A DNA stretch of 64,000 nt from Bombus terrestris (Eukaryota > Arthropoda > Insecta > Hymenoptera > Apidae). The stretch covers positions 3,217,001 through 3,281,000 of the forward strand of contig NC_063271.1 in NCBI RefSeq assembly GCF_910591885.1, written 5' to 3'. Below, in pieces: positions 24,591 through 37,800 of the stretch. Numbering within the stretch: the first letter of the stretch is position 1; every line of letters starts with the position of its first letter. The notes under the pieces were generated by a model. It worked only from the letters and a program-made list of their open reading frames with translations. It did not search any database and was not told where the DNA came from. The translations under genes were made by a program, and so were the position numbers.

Positions 24591-24650
24591 GGGATAAAAT
24601 TGGTTTGTCCACGGAACTGCATCCCTGGTGAATAAACCAATTTTATTCCC
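24591..24650. other. 60-nt hairpin, pre-miRNA-like
   Basis: GGGATAAAATTGGTTT (24591-24606) pairs with AAACCAATTTTATTCCC (24634-24650), with one unpaired T. An inner CAC/GTG pair shortens the loop. The size and nearly perfect 16-bp arm resemble a compact microRNA precursor or a small inverted-repeat element. It matches no microRNA seed that I recall. Strand cannot be decided. Confidence 0.5.
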
Positions 24651-27600
24651 GGATGATTTTCAACGAAACCGCACGCGGAACAGCCAGAAGGGGAAAGTTC
24701 TCGGAAAGAAGATCAAGAATGATAATCCGCGACATTCGGAGGGGTGTCACGCGGAGAATCCGGCAAATGTTGCGTAGGAACGATAGTGCCCCAAAAGTTC
24801 GTCCCCCGGCGGAACGTATGGAAAGCCGAGACCCGCTTTATTGAAAAGTTTCGGGAGACGCGGTTAAGTGCGAGAGAAGTTGGTGTCATCGACCCGCGAG
24901 AATTTCTCACTTCCGAACTGCGCCAGTTCCCGCTGCTACCCTGTCAATTTATCTATCCGAGACGGTTGTATTTGCCCGTTTATCCCAGGACGATCGATCC
25001 TCCAACATCGACCAGACCTGTCGATCCCTATAACCATGGCCATTTGCTCGTGTCCCTTGATTTATCGTCGTCACCGATTTCATGCTGAAGCAACGATTAA
25101 TTATCACGAATATATGTTCTTATTGTCGCTAATTAGCCTGCAACGCGATTGCACGCGTGTTAGTAATGAATTATAGCATATGATGTTAGGACGAACAAGT
25201 TCCATCGATAAAATCGGGTGTAACGATCGCGATATATATGCGTTAGATCGATTGTAAATTTTATTCAGACTAGAAATACCGTACAAAGAAAATTTTCGCG
25301 ATTGAGCTTCTTGTGTCTTGATAAGTTGGTCTAAAGATCAACTAGACATGATCTACGATCTATAATTTGGAATGTAGACAAAAATGCTCGATCTTCGAAA
25401 ATTCAAAAGCTACGGAAAATTTTAATTATTAGCAAAGACAATTTTATAGGCATCTGTTAACTAATAATTTTGTATTAACTGGTCTTTTTTTTTTAAGATA
25501 TTAGACTTTGTTCGTGGTTTAATATATACAATGCGTAAAAATAAAAAAAAAGATGACGGTAATATCTTAATTAAATAACGGTAACTTTGCTTGACGAGAT
25601 CCTGGAACCAATTAAAATCGTTGCAGCAAAGCCCAATATATTATATCTCGGTTGATTAGATGCGCATTCGAAGATCGGTTTCACGAGAATCGGCAGTTCG
25701 AGATTCATCGATCATCCAATTAACCGCCCATGATTCCGATAGTGATATTATCGATGGCAAAGGATAAATCATTTTCTTAAATCGCTTTCGACTATCGCTA
25801 ACATTTATACATTTCAGAAGTTGCATTGCCTGGATCTGTCGGTTGGTTATCATCGTGTTTTTAACCTCTCAACGACAGAGGCCACGCTTGAAAAACAAGT
25901 AGACCGGCAGAAGGACGACGTTAAAGCGGCGCAAAGAGAGGCGAAGAGCGGCTCGAGAAAAGAGCAGCTAACGAACGAACGGACGTTAATTAGACGCAAT
26001 AACCGACGATCGCGACAATTACAGAGTGACCTGGCTCTCTCGTTGTCGAGGTAACGTCGATGAGAATATAAATTCCGATACAAAGTCCAAAGGCTGCGCA
26101 ACTACATCGGCATTTGCTCTGACGTTTGCTCGGTTTCCGCATAATCAATATCGTACTTTCGGAATTAGACATCGATTACGAGCGAGCAAGATAACGACCT
26201 GGGGTTCGCCACTTTCACCCCCTGTAACACGGTTCTAACTGTCCTTCTCGACCCCTGTTCAACTCCGTTTTCACCCCTTTCCGCGATGGCTTAACGCAAT
26301 TCCGTGGAGTAATTCAAGACGAACAGATAGGAACATAGAAAACCGAGAGGGTAATGACGTCTGGCTCGCGCAGAATTTTCAATATACCGCCGTTACGTCG
26401 CCGAAGCGATTACGGCAATTAGAGAGCGAAAGGGTTGTTCGCTGTAGACGATGGAAAAGCCTAGGGAAATAATTCATGCGGCACACGTGGCCCTCTCACA
26501 CGGAATTCTTCTGAAGTTTCCCGATGGAATCGGCCTACACCATGGGAAACACTGTAGCGGGCAAGTTTTTTTCCTTGGTATCTTCAACTACTTTACTGTA
26601 GGTCGTATTCAACCTCATACGGAATTTATCGTGTTTCGAGGAAATAATAAAAAGTACCTTCACGGTATCCTTTGGTGAGCTATGTACGTGAGTTACTTGT
26701 TTGGGGTAAGTTAACAGGTTGTTATGGAAACTAAATCGTAGGTATGTTGTTTTTATACTTATACAGTTTTCACCTCGTGCATTTGTATTCCAGCCATTTG
26801 TGTTTATTCTTTATTTTATAATAGAAAATCGAAGGATACAGGTCGAGTTTCTTTCTGAGAAATTAATATATCAAAGATTCTAAGACTTGGCAAATCATCA
26901 TAAGCCAGATATTACAAGGTTTCCTCGCGCGTCTAGAACTAGGATATAGTCGCACGATTTTGTACGTTTACATCCCACGTTTGTTTGTTTATGTTCTATC
27001 TTGGTTTATTTAAGCAAAATTTTCGATGTTTTTAAAACAATCAAATTACCATTCAAAACATCGTCTCCCATATCCTTGATGAATCCCATTCGTTCGTAGA
27101 ATTTAGTTATTTTCATTAAAAGCATCGATATGAGAAAGAAGAGCAGCGATTTATAACACGTTCTAAAGCAAACGTTACGCTAGGTCGAGGTTAGATCTAG
27201 GTTAGTCACTCTGCGTGGTAGACACGCTGGAAATTGAAAGTGTCAGAATCTTTTCATTGCCTCGATAAAGTCGAGTTCTGGCCACGGTGCGCGGCCACCG
27301 TACGTGTTATCGGTCTATCAGGGTCGAAACAGCTATGGCTGAGAGTTCACGTGTCGTTATCGAGTCTCGCGTGCCACACGAACAGTCTTGCAGCTCCTTT
27401 TCCCGTGGTAACTTTGCCTTCGTCCTTTGCAGCTGTTGCAAAGAAAAGGTAGGAGGCGTGCCGGAACTCGACCATCGCGAGAACTTTCATTAGCCGTGAA
27501 CGAGAGGAACGTTCGATGACTACGAAATTTCCTAGGGAAACTTCTCCTTTGGTATATCCTTTGCTCCAACATACTCAAGTACGTACTCTCTTCTTAATTT

Positions 27601-30600
27601 CATTCTTCAAAGTGATTCTTGAACGCGTCTAAAACTCACTTGCCAATTAAAATCGCCACGATCCTCTTAATCGTAGCGCCGTTCGACTATAAAAATAAGC
27701 ATGATCGATTGGTCAGATCGTATCGTGTCCCGAGAAGCAACCGAAGCGTGCACCCGAGAGGAATGCGCGTCCTTGACGTAACTGGTTCGAGGAATGCCGT
27801 TGCATAATCGACGGGAAACCACCGGAGGTGGAAAGATTGACGTAGGTACGGAGCAGTTCTCGAGGAACAACTACCGGCCTTGAGGCTTGATAGACGTTCG
27901 ACCGCCTTAAAAACACGGGAACGGATAGAGAAGTGAATTAGTTTACACGGTACGTTGGTCTCTGGTTGAACACGAAAGGAAGAAAAATCGAGAAAAAATG
28001 CGCTGAGATGGGGCGGATGGTGATAACGCGGTGTGGTCGTTGCACAGAGGGTTTGCAAGAAGTGTCACGAAGACGAGGGCGAGCAAGGACGCGAGTCATT
28101 TCGTTGAGATAGTAGTGAGAAGTTGTCAGGTGTTTGTTGACGCGGATAACCGAACGACAACAGAGCAGACGGGAAAGACGTGGCAAAGGGGAGAGGACGC
28201 GGGTCGCACGTACGTAGACGAGAGGGTGGTGAAGTCGCTAATGGAGGAAAAACAGAAGGGACCAGAAGGAAAACAAACAGGAGGGTTACGAGGAGGACAA
28301 GCTATCGAGGCATGCCGCTCTTCGAGATGTAGCCCCGTCGAGGGGTAACGAAGAGTGACTTGTTCTTGCGACACACTCCATCCAGGATGACGAAACGTCA
28401 CCTCGCCTAAAACTGGCCGGAGGGTTGGATATTCAAAACACCCGCCGCCCGACAATATTGATCCACTTAGCGGTTTAGAAAAAAGACTCGCAGACAAGTT
28501 CTCTTCGGTAGGGTGCGCTATATTGGGGAAAAATCAGCCACGATGATTACTCGGTATTGGATGTCGTTTGACTAAAGGGACGAGAAACCGAAATGTCATC
28601 CCCTGTAACTACGACGAGGGTGAGAATCGATTCGGTGTCATTTTCTCGTGGAAAGATTCGAGAGGAATCGATCACAGTGCGACGATTTTTGCTGGTTCGG
28701 ATACGAAGGGGAAAAAACATCCGCGTTTACGACGTTCCAACGAAATGGACCACCCACTCTTTTTTGGTTCTCTTTTTCACAGTTCCGGCTAATACGGTGT
28801 ATTTTTTGCCATATAATGGAAATCGAACGGGTATCCGATAATTGTCGGATTATCTCGGTTCACGGGCAGATATTTCAATTAATTCATTAACAGTTCTCGC
28901 GGCGCATATAAACAACCCGCGGATTTAATTAATCCCCACAATACCGTCGACGATATTTATTGTGTCGCGCGCGTCCCCGCCGCAGTTTTCAATAAAGCGG
29001 CGTCATTATAAATCAAATTTCCTCGGACGGTAACGTGCACGTGGACTCACAATGCGTGCACACCGCCGGCAAACAAGGAAAACAATAATGTCCGCGCATG
29101 GAGAAACTTAATATTTTGAAATGCACCGTTCGTAATACGGCGAACAACCAGCCAAACCTGAGCAACAAACTCGTAAACGGAAACCGTGTTCGTGCCGATA
29201 ATCCACACGCTCTCTCGTCGTTAATTAATTTCCGTTTCTCCTTTCTTTTTCTCCTCGTTCATTCATGACTGAGAGTCAAAGACTCGGATCAAGGGGAGAG
29301 AGAAAAAGGAAGCGGAAATCAGCTTTCATTCGCGAGCGCAAAAGGACAACGTTCGTCGTCGGTGGGAGTCTGTCGCGTCACCCCTCACGCGCCTCGATAT
29401 AATTCCAGAAGAAGAGGGCGAGACTCGCGCTTTCGACCCCAGACACCCTTTTTCTTTTTTCAAAGCTTCTCTCGAGACGGTTCGGCTCGTCTCGCTGTTC
29501 TCCTTGCCTCTCTTTCTCTTTTGCTGTTCTCCTGTCTTTCGCTTTCTACCGTCGTGAATCCTTTCCAGGTGTTAGCTGTTTAAACGTTGTCACGCGTAAA
29601 AGGAGCTGGCTGAAGGGTAACCAAGCAGACAGGAAGAAAGGAAGGAAGAAAATGAATAGTAGAACGCACTCGAGGGGGTGCTCTCGATTGTTTGGTGGTT
29701 CCACGAGTGGTTATCTGCAAATGAAGGGCAAAACGCGGAACTGTAGGGAAGTCTACGAGAGTGGTCGCCAGGAGAAATTGCAGGGACATTAAAGTTTATG
29801 CCGGAAGGAAACAGGCAAACAGAAAGTTGAAACGGGTCACATGGTGGTTGTGGTGGTAGTTTTCCAGATTCTCAGATTTCTTGCTGTAAAAATTGATAGA
29901 ATTCTAGAATAGATAGCTTCTTTTACGATAAGCGTATCTTACACTCGACTGACAGCTGTAAATTTAATCACGTCGTTTATAAATTCGATCGTAATGTAGG
30001 ACGAATTAAAATATCGTAGGCAAAAGAAACTCGAAAGAAGATCGAAGATAAAATCGAGAATCAACTGGAACAAAGAAAATTCGATGTTTAAGAGGGACTT
30101 GTTCGATTTCCGGGCAAACGTTTGCATCGGATGGAAACAAATTTCCGAGTTGACAGAGTGGTAGCAGACGGGAGATTTTTCTCGGAGATTGAACGACACG
30201 GAAGAATCGTTATACTGGGAAACTTCGAATCCCCTAGATATCTAGATGACGGTCCTGCCAGATAAATATCCACGAAGCTGTGGAAATTTTTTACGATCAT
30301 TTATCCCGAGTATCGCGCATTCGTTTCGCATGCTACATTTCTCACGGCGTCTCGGCAAAGAACGGTCCCCCTTCGCCCCTGTCGCTGCGCGATTTTCGTA
30401 CCGAAAGCTGAGCGTCGTCGCGCAAAGTCCGTACGTCATATCTGCCAGCCCATGATCCGAATCCTCTCCATCTTCCAAATCCTCAGGACGAATCGTTCAC
30501 TTTAATAACGCCGCGAATTTATCAGGATAATCCTCGCTTCGATGTGCATCTTCCGAAATAATGTCTTTTTTATTGGATGCACGTGTTCTGAGTGATACGT

Positions 30601-31781
30601 CCAATTATTTCGCATTGTTCACGATCGTTTACTAATTCTACTTGAAACAACAGAATTGATATACGAACAAGCATTTTCGAAATTGTTTCACCATTATTTT
30701 CCAAATCATTCGTTAATAAATTCATGTTTTCTTATAGAACGATTAAAATGAAGATAAAATTTTCGTTATTGGTAGGAAGAGTCATATGTCTACAAATTGA
30801 ATCATAGCGTTGCACAATGAGGAAAGCGAACAGGAAATACGATGATCGAGTAATGGAGATCTGAGCTTTCAATTCACGTATCGACTCTGGCCTTCATGAT
30901 TATCATAATCTTTTAACGATATTGGAATTTATAGAGGTGCTTTGCGAATATATTAATTCGTTTAATTTAATATACTATTACGACCTACGCGTGAAATGAA
31001 TAACAATTAATAAAAGCGCATCACGTCTGGACAGGCCATTAACCGCATCACGCGTTGTATGGAAATCACGTGATTCAAAATCCATCGCACCTAGTCTCTA
31101 TATTTACATTAACCACGTAATCTATTTAACATTGAACAGCTACATATCGTATGATAAGCGTATAAATATCAGGCTTAACATTTCTAACTTTCAATTTACA
31201 ATAAACGACAGAAAGCAAAGCCGAAACCAAAATCCTGATTTTCTTCGAAACCGAATAGTCCACCGACGAATTCTCGTCTAAACCGAAACTATGCAATCGG
31301 ATCGATACTCGGAAAACTGTCAATCGAATTCTGGCCAAGCGACGATGGGCCGAAACCGCAAATCCGCAAGACTGACGTAGTCCGAATCGGACGACGTTGA
31401 AGGAAGCTCTTTGACGTCGGACTGTGTACGGAAGCGGCATTCAGCCCTTCGACACCATTTACCGAGGCGATAGCGTCGATAAATGGCCATTAGTCCGCCA
31501 TGTTCACCCACAAAACCGAAATGCACGCGTGCCATTGATAGACCGGAAGCCGATTTTCACCGGCAGTTAAGCTCGAACACCAAGTTTTCGGCACGGAAAA
31601 TCGTCGACGGTCGATCGACGTTTAGTTCGACCTGGAATGGCTCAATCGAGGGTGTAATTGCTCTCTTCTGTCTGGTATGTAGCCCTTAGATGTTGCGTTT
31701 TATTCGATATATAATCTAGCATTTGCGAAAAGATATTATTCCTCGAAAGAAAGAAACAGAATTGCATGATTTGCAAAATAT
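24651..31781. other. noncoding
   Basis: About 7 kb with no supported gene. The sequence alternates between CpG-rich (27200-28400, 29300-29800) and AT-rich (25200-25600, 26700-27150, 30500-31150) stretches. The minus- and plus-strand open frames at 27.6-28.5 kb are arginine/serine-rich shadows in CpG-rich sequence. No repeats or RNA genes were recognised. Confidence 0.45.
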
Positions 31782-34700
31782 AAATTTGAAAATTCAAATT
31801 TTCAAAAATTCAAATTTGAAAGTTCATATTTTCAAAAATTCAAATTCGAAAATTTGAATTTGTAAAACCAAATTTGAAAATTTAAATTTGAAAATTCAAA
31901 TTTGAAAATTTGAAAATCCAAATTTGAAAATTTAAATTTGAAAATTCAAATTTTAAAATTTGAAAATTCAAATTTGAACATTCAAATTTAAAAATTCAAA
32001 TTTCAAAATTTGAAAATTCAAATTTGAAAATTTGAAAATTCAAATTTGAAAATTCAAATTTGAAAATTCAAATTTGAAAATTTGAAAATTCAAATTTGAA
32101 AATTTAAAAATTTAAATTTGAAAATTCAAATTTTCAAAAATACAAATTTGAAAATTTGAATTTGAAAATTCAAAATTTGAAAATTTAAATTTGAAAATTC
32201 AAATTTAAAAATTTAAATTTGAAAATTTGAATTTGAAAATTCAAATTTGAAAATTTAAATTTGAAAATTCAAATTTGAAAATTTGAAAATTCAAATTTGA
32301 AAATTTGAAAATTCAAATTTGAAAATTTGAAAATTCAAATTTGAAAATTCAAATTTAAAAATTTAAATTTGAAAATTCAAATTTAAAAATTTGTAAATTC
32401 AAATTTGAAAATTTGAAAATTTAAATTTGAAAATTCAAATTTTCAAAAATTCAAATTTGAAAATTTGAATTTGAAAATTTGAATTTGAAAATTCAAACTT
32501 GACAATTTAAATTTGAAAATTCAAATTTGAAAATTTAAACTTGAAAATTCAAATTTTCAAAAATTCAAATTTGAAAATTTGAATTTGAAAATTCAAACTT
32601 GAAAATTTAAATTTGAAAATTCAAAATTGAAAATTTGAAAATTCAAATTTGAAAATTTGAAAATTTGAATTTGAAAATTCAAACTTGACAATTTGAATTT
32701 GAAAATTCAAAATTTGAAAATTTAAATTTGAAAATTCAAATTTAAAAATTTAAATTTGAAAATTTGAATTTGAAAATTCAAATTTGAAAATTTAAATTTG
32801 AAAATTCAAATTTGAAAATTTGAAAATTCAAATTTGAAAATTCAAATTTTCAAAAACTCAAATTTGAAAATTTGAATTTGAAAATTCAAATTTGAAAATT
32901 TGAAAATTCAAATTTGAAAATTTGAAAATTCAAATTTGAAAATTTGAAAATTCAAATTTGAAAATTCAAGTTTTCAAAAATTCAAATTTGAAAATTTGAA
33001 TTTGAAAATTCAAACTTGACAATTTAAATTTGAAAATTCAAATTTCAAAAATTCAAATTTGAAAATTTGAAAATTCAAATTTAAAAATTTGAAAATTCAA
33101 ATTTGAAAATTTAAATTTGAAAATTCAAATTTGAAAATTTGAAAATTCAAATTTGAAAATTTGAAAATTCAAATTTGAAAATTTGAAAATTCAAATTTGA
33201 AAACTTGAATTTGAAAAATCAAATTTGAAAACTTGAAAATTTAAATTTGAAAATTCAAATTTGAAAATTTAAAAATTTAAATTTGAAAATTCAAATTTGA
33301 AAATTTGAATTTGAAAATTCAAATTTAAAAATTTAAACTTGAAAATTCAAATTTTCAAAAATTCAAATTTGAAAATTTGAATTTGAAAATTCAAACTTGA
33401 AAATTTAAATTTGAAAATTCAAAATTGAAAATTTGAAAATTCAAATTTGAAAATTTGAAAATTCAAATTTGAAAATTTGAAAATTCAAATTTGAAAATTT
33501 GAAAATTCAAATTTGAAAATTTGAAAATTCAAATTTGAAAATTTAAAAATTTAAATTTGAAAATTCAAATTTGAAAATTTAAATTTGAATTTTTGAAAAT
33601 TTGAATTTTCAAGTTTAAATTTTTAAATTTGAATTTTCAAATTTTCAAATTTGAATTTTCAAATTCAAATTTTCAAATTTGAATTTTTGAAAATTTGAAT
33701 TTGAAAATTCAAATTTGAAAATTTGAAAATTCAAATTTAAAAATTTAAACTTGAAAATTCAAATTTTCAAAAATTCAAATTTGAAAATTTGAAAATTCAA
33801 ATTTGAAAATTTAAATTTGAAAATTCAAATTTAAAAATTTAAATTTGAAAATTGAAATTTTCAAAAATTCAAATTTGAAAATTTGAATTTGAAAATTTGA
33901 AAATTCAAATTTGAAAATTTGAAAATTCAAATTTGAAAATTTGAAAATTCAAATTTGAAAATTTAAATTTGAAAATTCAAATTTGAAAATTCAAATTTTC
34001 AAAAATTCAAATTTGAAAATTTGAATTTGAAAATTCAAACTTGAAAATTTAAATTTGAAAATTCAAATCTGAAAATTCAAATTTGAAAATTTGCAAATTC
34101 AAATTTAAAAATTTGAAAATTCAAATTTGAAAATTTAAATTTGAAAATTCAAATTTGAAAATTTAAATTTGAAAATTCAAATTTGAAAATTTGAAAATTC
34201 AAATTTGAAAATTCAAATTTTCAAAAATTCAAATTTGAAAATTTGAATTTGAAAATTCAAATTTGAAAATTTAAGTTTGAAAATTCAAATTTAAATATTT
34301 AAATTTGAAAATTCAAATTTGAAAATTTGAAAATTCAAATTTGAGAATTTGAAAATTCAAATTTGAAAATTTAAAAATTTAAATTTGAAAATTCAAATTT
34401 GAAAATTTGAAAATTCAAATTTAAAAATTTGAAAATTTAAATTTGAAAATTCAAATTTTCAAAAATTCAAATTTGAAAATTTGAATTTGAAAATTCAAAT
34501 TTGAAAATTCAAATTTGAAAATTTAAATTTTCAAATTCAAATTTAAAAATTTAAACTTGAAGATTCAAATTTTCAAAAATTCAAATTTGAAAATTTGAAT
34601 TTGAAAATTCAAACTTGAAAATTTAAATTTGAAAATTCAAATTTCAAAGTTTGAAAATTCAAATTTGAAAATTTGAAAATTCAAATTTGAAAATTTGAAA

Positions 34701-34828
34701 ATTCAAATTTGAAAATTTGAAAATTCAAATTTGAAAATTTGAAAATTCAAATTTGAAAATTTGAAAATTCAAATTTGAAAATTCTAATTTAAAAATTCAA
34801 ATTTGAAAATTTGAAAATTCAATTTTGA
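31782..34828. repeat. 3-kb satellite-like array of AAATTTG/AAAATTC units
   Basis: About 3,047 bp built almost only from the heptamer/octamer words AAATTTG, AAAATTTG, AAAATTC and their close variants (AAATTTA, AAACTTG, AAATTTC). Units combine into 14-bp (GAAAATTCAAATTT) and 22-bp (GAAAATTCAAATTTGAAAATTT) repeats. The 22-bp form runs in tandem at about 33425-33545 and 34640-34770. A longer module with TTTTCAAAAATTCAAATTTG, then GAATTTGAAAATTCAAA, recurs a dozen or more times (near 32132, 32441, 32551, 32846, 32970, 33350, 33762, 33996, 34216, 34455, 34570). The words are nearly self-complementary. G+C is far below the flanks. No open frame or transposon end is present. It lies amid unique CpG-rich DNA, so it is an interspersed array rather than a visible centromere block. 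Confidence 0.95.
33587..33690 (-). repeat. inverted segment inside the satellite array
   Basis: Within the array, which otherwise reads GAAAATTCAAATTTG on the plus strand, this ~100-bp segment reads as the reverse complement (GAATTTTCAAATTTTCAAAT and similar). Normal orientation resumes near 33691. The junctions form long potential hairpins with the flanks. Confidence 0.7.
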
Positions 34829-37800
34829 ATCAATTGATCAATGAAAAAGTTTTACGGTGTCTACATGTGAAACACGTCGATCCATAACCTATTTTCGAAG
34901 GAGATTATTCTTTGAAGAGGAAAGAAAAGTTGTAAAATTTTCTTTTTTCGAATGAAATCTTATCCACGATCTGTTGCCCCAACAAAATATGTGCAGGAGG
35001 CAAAAGTGAAACACACGAAGCACGTGCCAGAATCAATCGCACAACGTCGCGTCGCTTATGAAAGTGGCGAAAAGAAATGGACCATGTTTAAGACGACGAG
35101 TTTCAAAAGAGCCAGCTTCAGTCTTTAAGATCCTTGTCTAATTAATGCACGCCGCTCGTTGATACACATTTGACTCACGCGAGACATGTTTTTGCTGGTG
35201 GCGTCGGTGCCACTCGAATCGGCGGAAATAAGAGTTTCGGGTTACAGGCAAAGGGTTTCTTTCAACGATTCGCTTTTACGACCGCTACTTGCGAAGAACT
35301 TCCGCGCGACCCAGAAATGACTCTGAAACAGCTTTTTCATTTCAAATCTTTCATTCAACGAATCTCCTAAATAATTACAGCCAATTATGCGCCATAAAAT
35401 TTGATAGCTGGTGAGAATAAAAAAATACAATTTGCTCTTAAGAGTATTCGTCCCTCGTAAGTTTTACATCCAACACCTTGTACGTTTAACAGCCGCTATC
35501 TACAAACAATCTTCTCCGTATACCGTTTACTGCGTTGTGTTTACTGCCTTTATCTCTTTTATTGCACGCTTCCGCACACGTTCGCATCAAAAACAAGCTG
35601 CAGCTTCTCCTGTTGCCTCGTTCTACAAACTCACAACTTTCCACAGTTCTTTCTATACTCGTGGCAAGATCTAACTTGAGAGGACCAGATGCGTTAACGT
35701 TCCTCTCGAGTTAGCAAGGTTCACGAAGAAACGTCGAGAAAGGACCGGCGCTCGCGAGGAGTCGCGGCAGCGGACGTGCATCCAAGTAGGAGAGTTTATA
35801 GAAGCTGGCACGACCGCGAGAATTCTAGCTTTATGAGCGATAAAAGCGACACCGGGAGTTCGAGGCTCGTGCACCGTACACTTCGCGGCTTTCCAAGCCT
35901 TTTTGCGGCTCTCATTGCTGGCGCCTTCGACCGGAGCACCGGATTGTCTCGTCCGCCGGAGCCACCCGTCGGCAAACGACGATGGAATCATAAAGTGGCG
36001 AGAGATGTACGCGATTCTTCGGCTTCGTAACCTCGTTCGAAAAATGTTGACGCTTCGTGACGATCCGTTCGGAAATCTAAGATCTTCCAATGGGTGTTTG
36101 CCACAAGTATATCCATTTAAGTTTTATCTCTTTAGCTGTGCTCGTGAAAATGTAAATAATACTAATATATATTTCAGTAACATAGATACATGCGCGACGT
36201 CAGGTTGCCACGTTATTTAAAGAAGAAATTATTCATTATTATTATGGCAACATTTACGTATCGTTAATATTAAAGTAAATTTCCCACATAAATGCAACAA
36301 ACATTCTGCAGTCTGGTCGTAAGAATGAAAATTACAGGGTATTCACGTTGATATCGTAGATTTATCTGGTCTGGCAACTTGAAAGGAAATATGTACATCG
36401 AACAGTTGGCCGATAATAAGAAAGAACGTCGAGCCACAAAGAACGAAACGCACGCGCGAAAAACCTGCAGATTAATTCATCGCGAGGCAGACGCACGGCG
36501 AGCACAGCGCGAGCCATTGAACCGATTACAAACAACCTTCTGATCGACTGGCAAAGTATGTAGCAGACGCTCGTTGCACAAAGGGTGCGATGTATTCGGT
36601 GCGTTCGCAGAGACATCGCGAGATCTCGTTCGCAAGAAACGCATTAACCGCGCGATAAATGAAATCGAACGATAACAACACGCTGTCCATGCACAGTTCG
36701 TTGTGTCTCGTTGCGTTTCCACCCGTTTTACCTTGTATTGTAGCGCGTGACACGCACAAGGGTGCCGTTTGCGCGCTGACAAATGTGCCATAATGGATCT
36801 ACCGATAAAAAACTCGCGTGCAAATCACTCTTCCTGCCCGTTTCTTGCGATCTATCGCTACAAACGCGTTTCTATCTGCTCGAGCATCGTTCATGATGGA
36901 CATTGACATTTTTTGACTCGTGGACGTAATAGGATATACACAGAAGATCTGCGCGTCGTGTAATCAACGTTGTTCTTATTCGCATTCAGAAAGATGAGGA
37001 TTACGAGATAAAAACACGATAAGTAGATTTTTGTTGGTTTTCTGATTCTATTTCCACTTGTCGATCGAATAGGAGAATTTTAATATAACATAATTGAAAA
37101 CGAAAATAATGGAAATGTAAATCTTTTAAATGATAAATTAGCCAAGTTTGCATGGAAGACAAAGGTGTACATAATTATTAAGACATTTTAACATCTATGT
37201 TACCATAATATTTTGTCAGCCGATACTTTGAAAATTTTCGAGAGGATCAACCAACGATTAGCTCTAATATCGGATATACATAGACACGAATGAATCTTAA
37301 AAGGTTGCTTTCCTATAAAAAATGGAAGATGTGTACCACGTTCTTCTCGTGTCTCCAATTACTTTTTACATCTTCGTTTTATGCAGAATCGTTTCCAATT
37401 TCAAACGTTACCAAACGAGAATTACAATCAATACGAAAATCTCTTTTCTTTCCGACCAACAGATTTCAATCGTCCCGTTGAACAGGTTAAGAACTAAGAA
37501 TGCAAATCCACGAGGGTACGCTTAAGCCTCGTTTTACGATAGGATTTTAGCGACGGGCGATGGTATCGCGGGATGCGATGATGAGATTCCATGCGGAATT
37601 CGAGCACGGTGGTCTCACGGTAAAAAAGGGGGGGTGGTGGGTTGGGGAGAGACGACCCCGTTTGGTCTAATCGGTCGCCGAGAAAGGAAGAGATCCCCGG
37701 CACACCGGGAAACGAGATTAACGTCCAGCTGCGTTTCGCAGATGCAAGACTCGCGGCGTAGTTCGGCTGCCATTAGCGAAACGTCTGATATGGATGAAAG

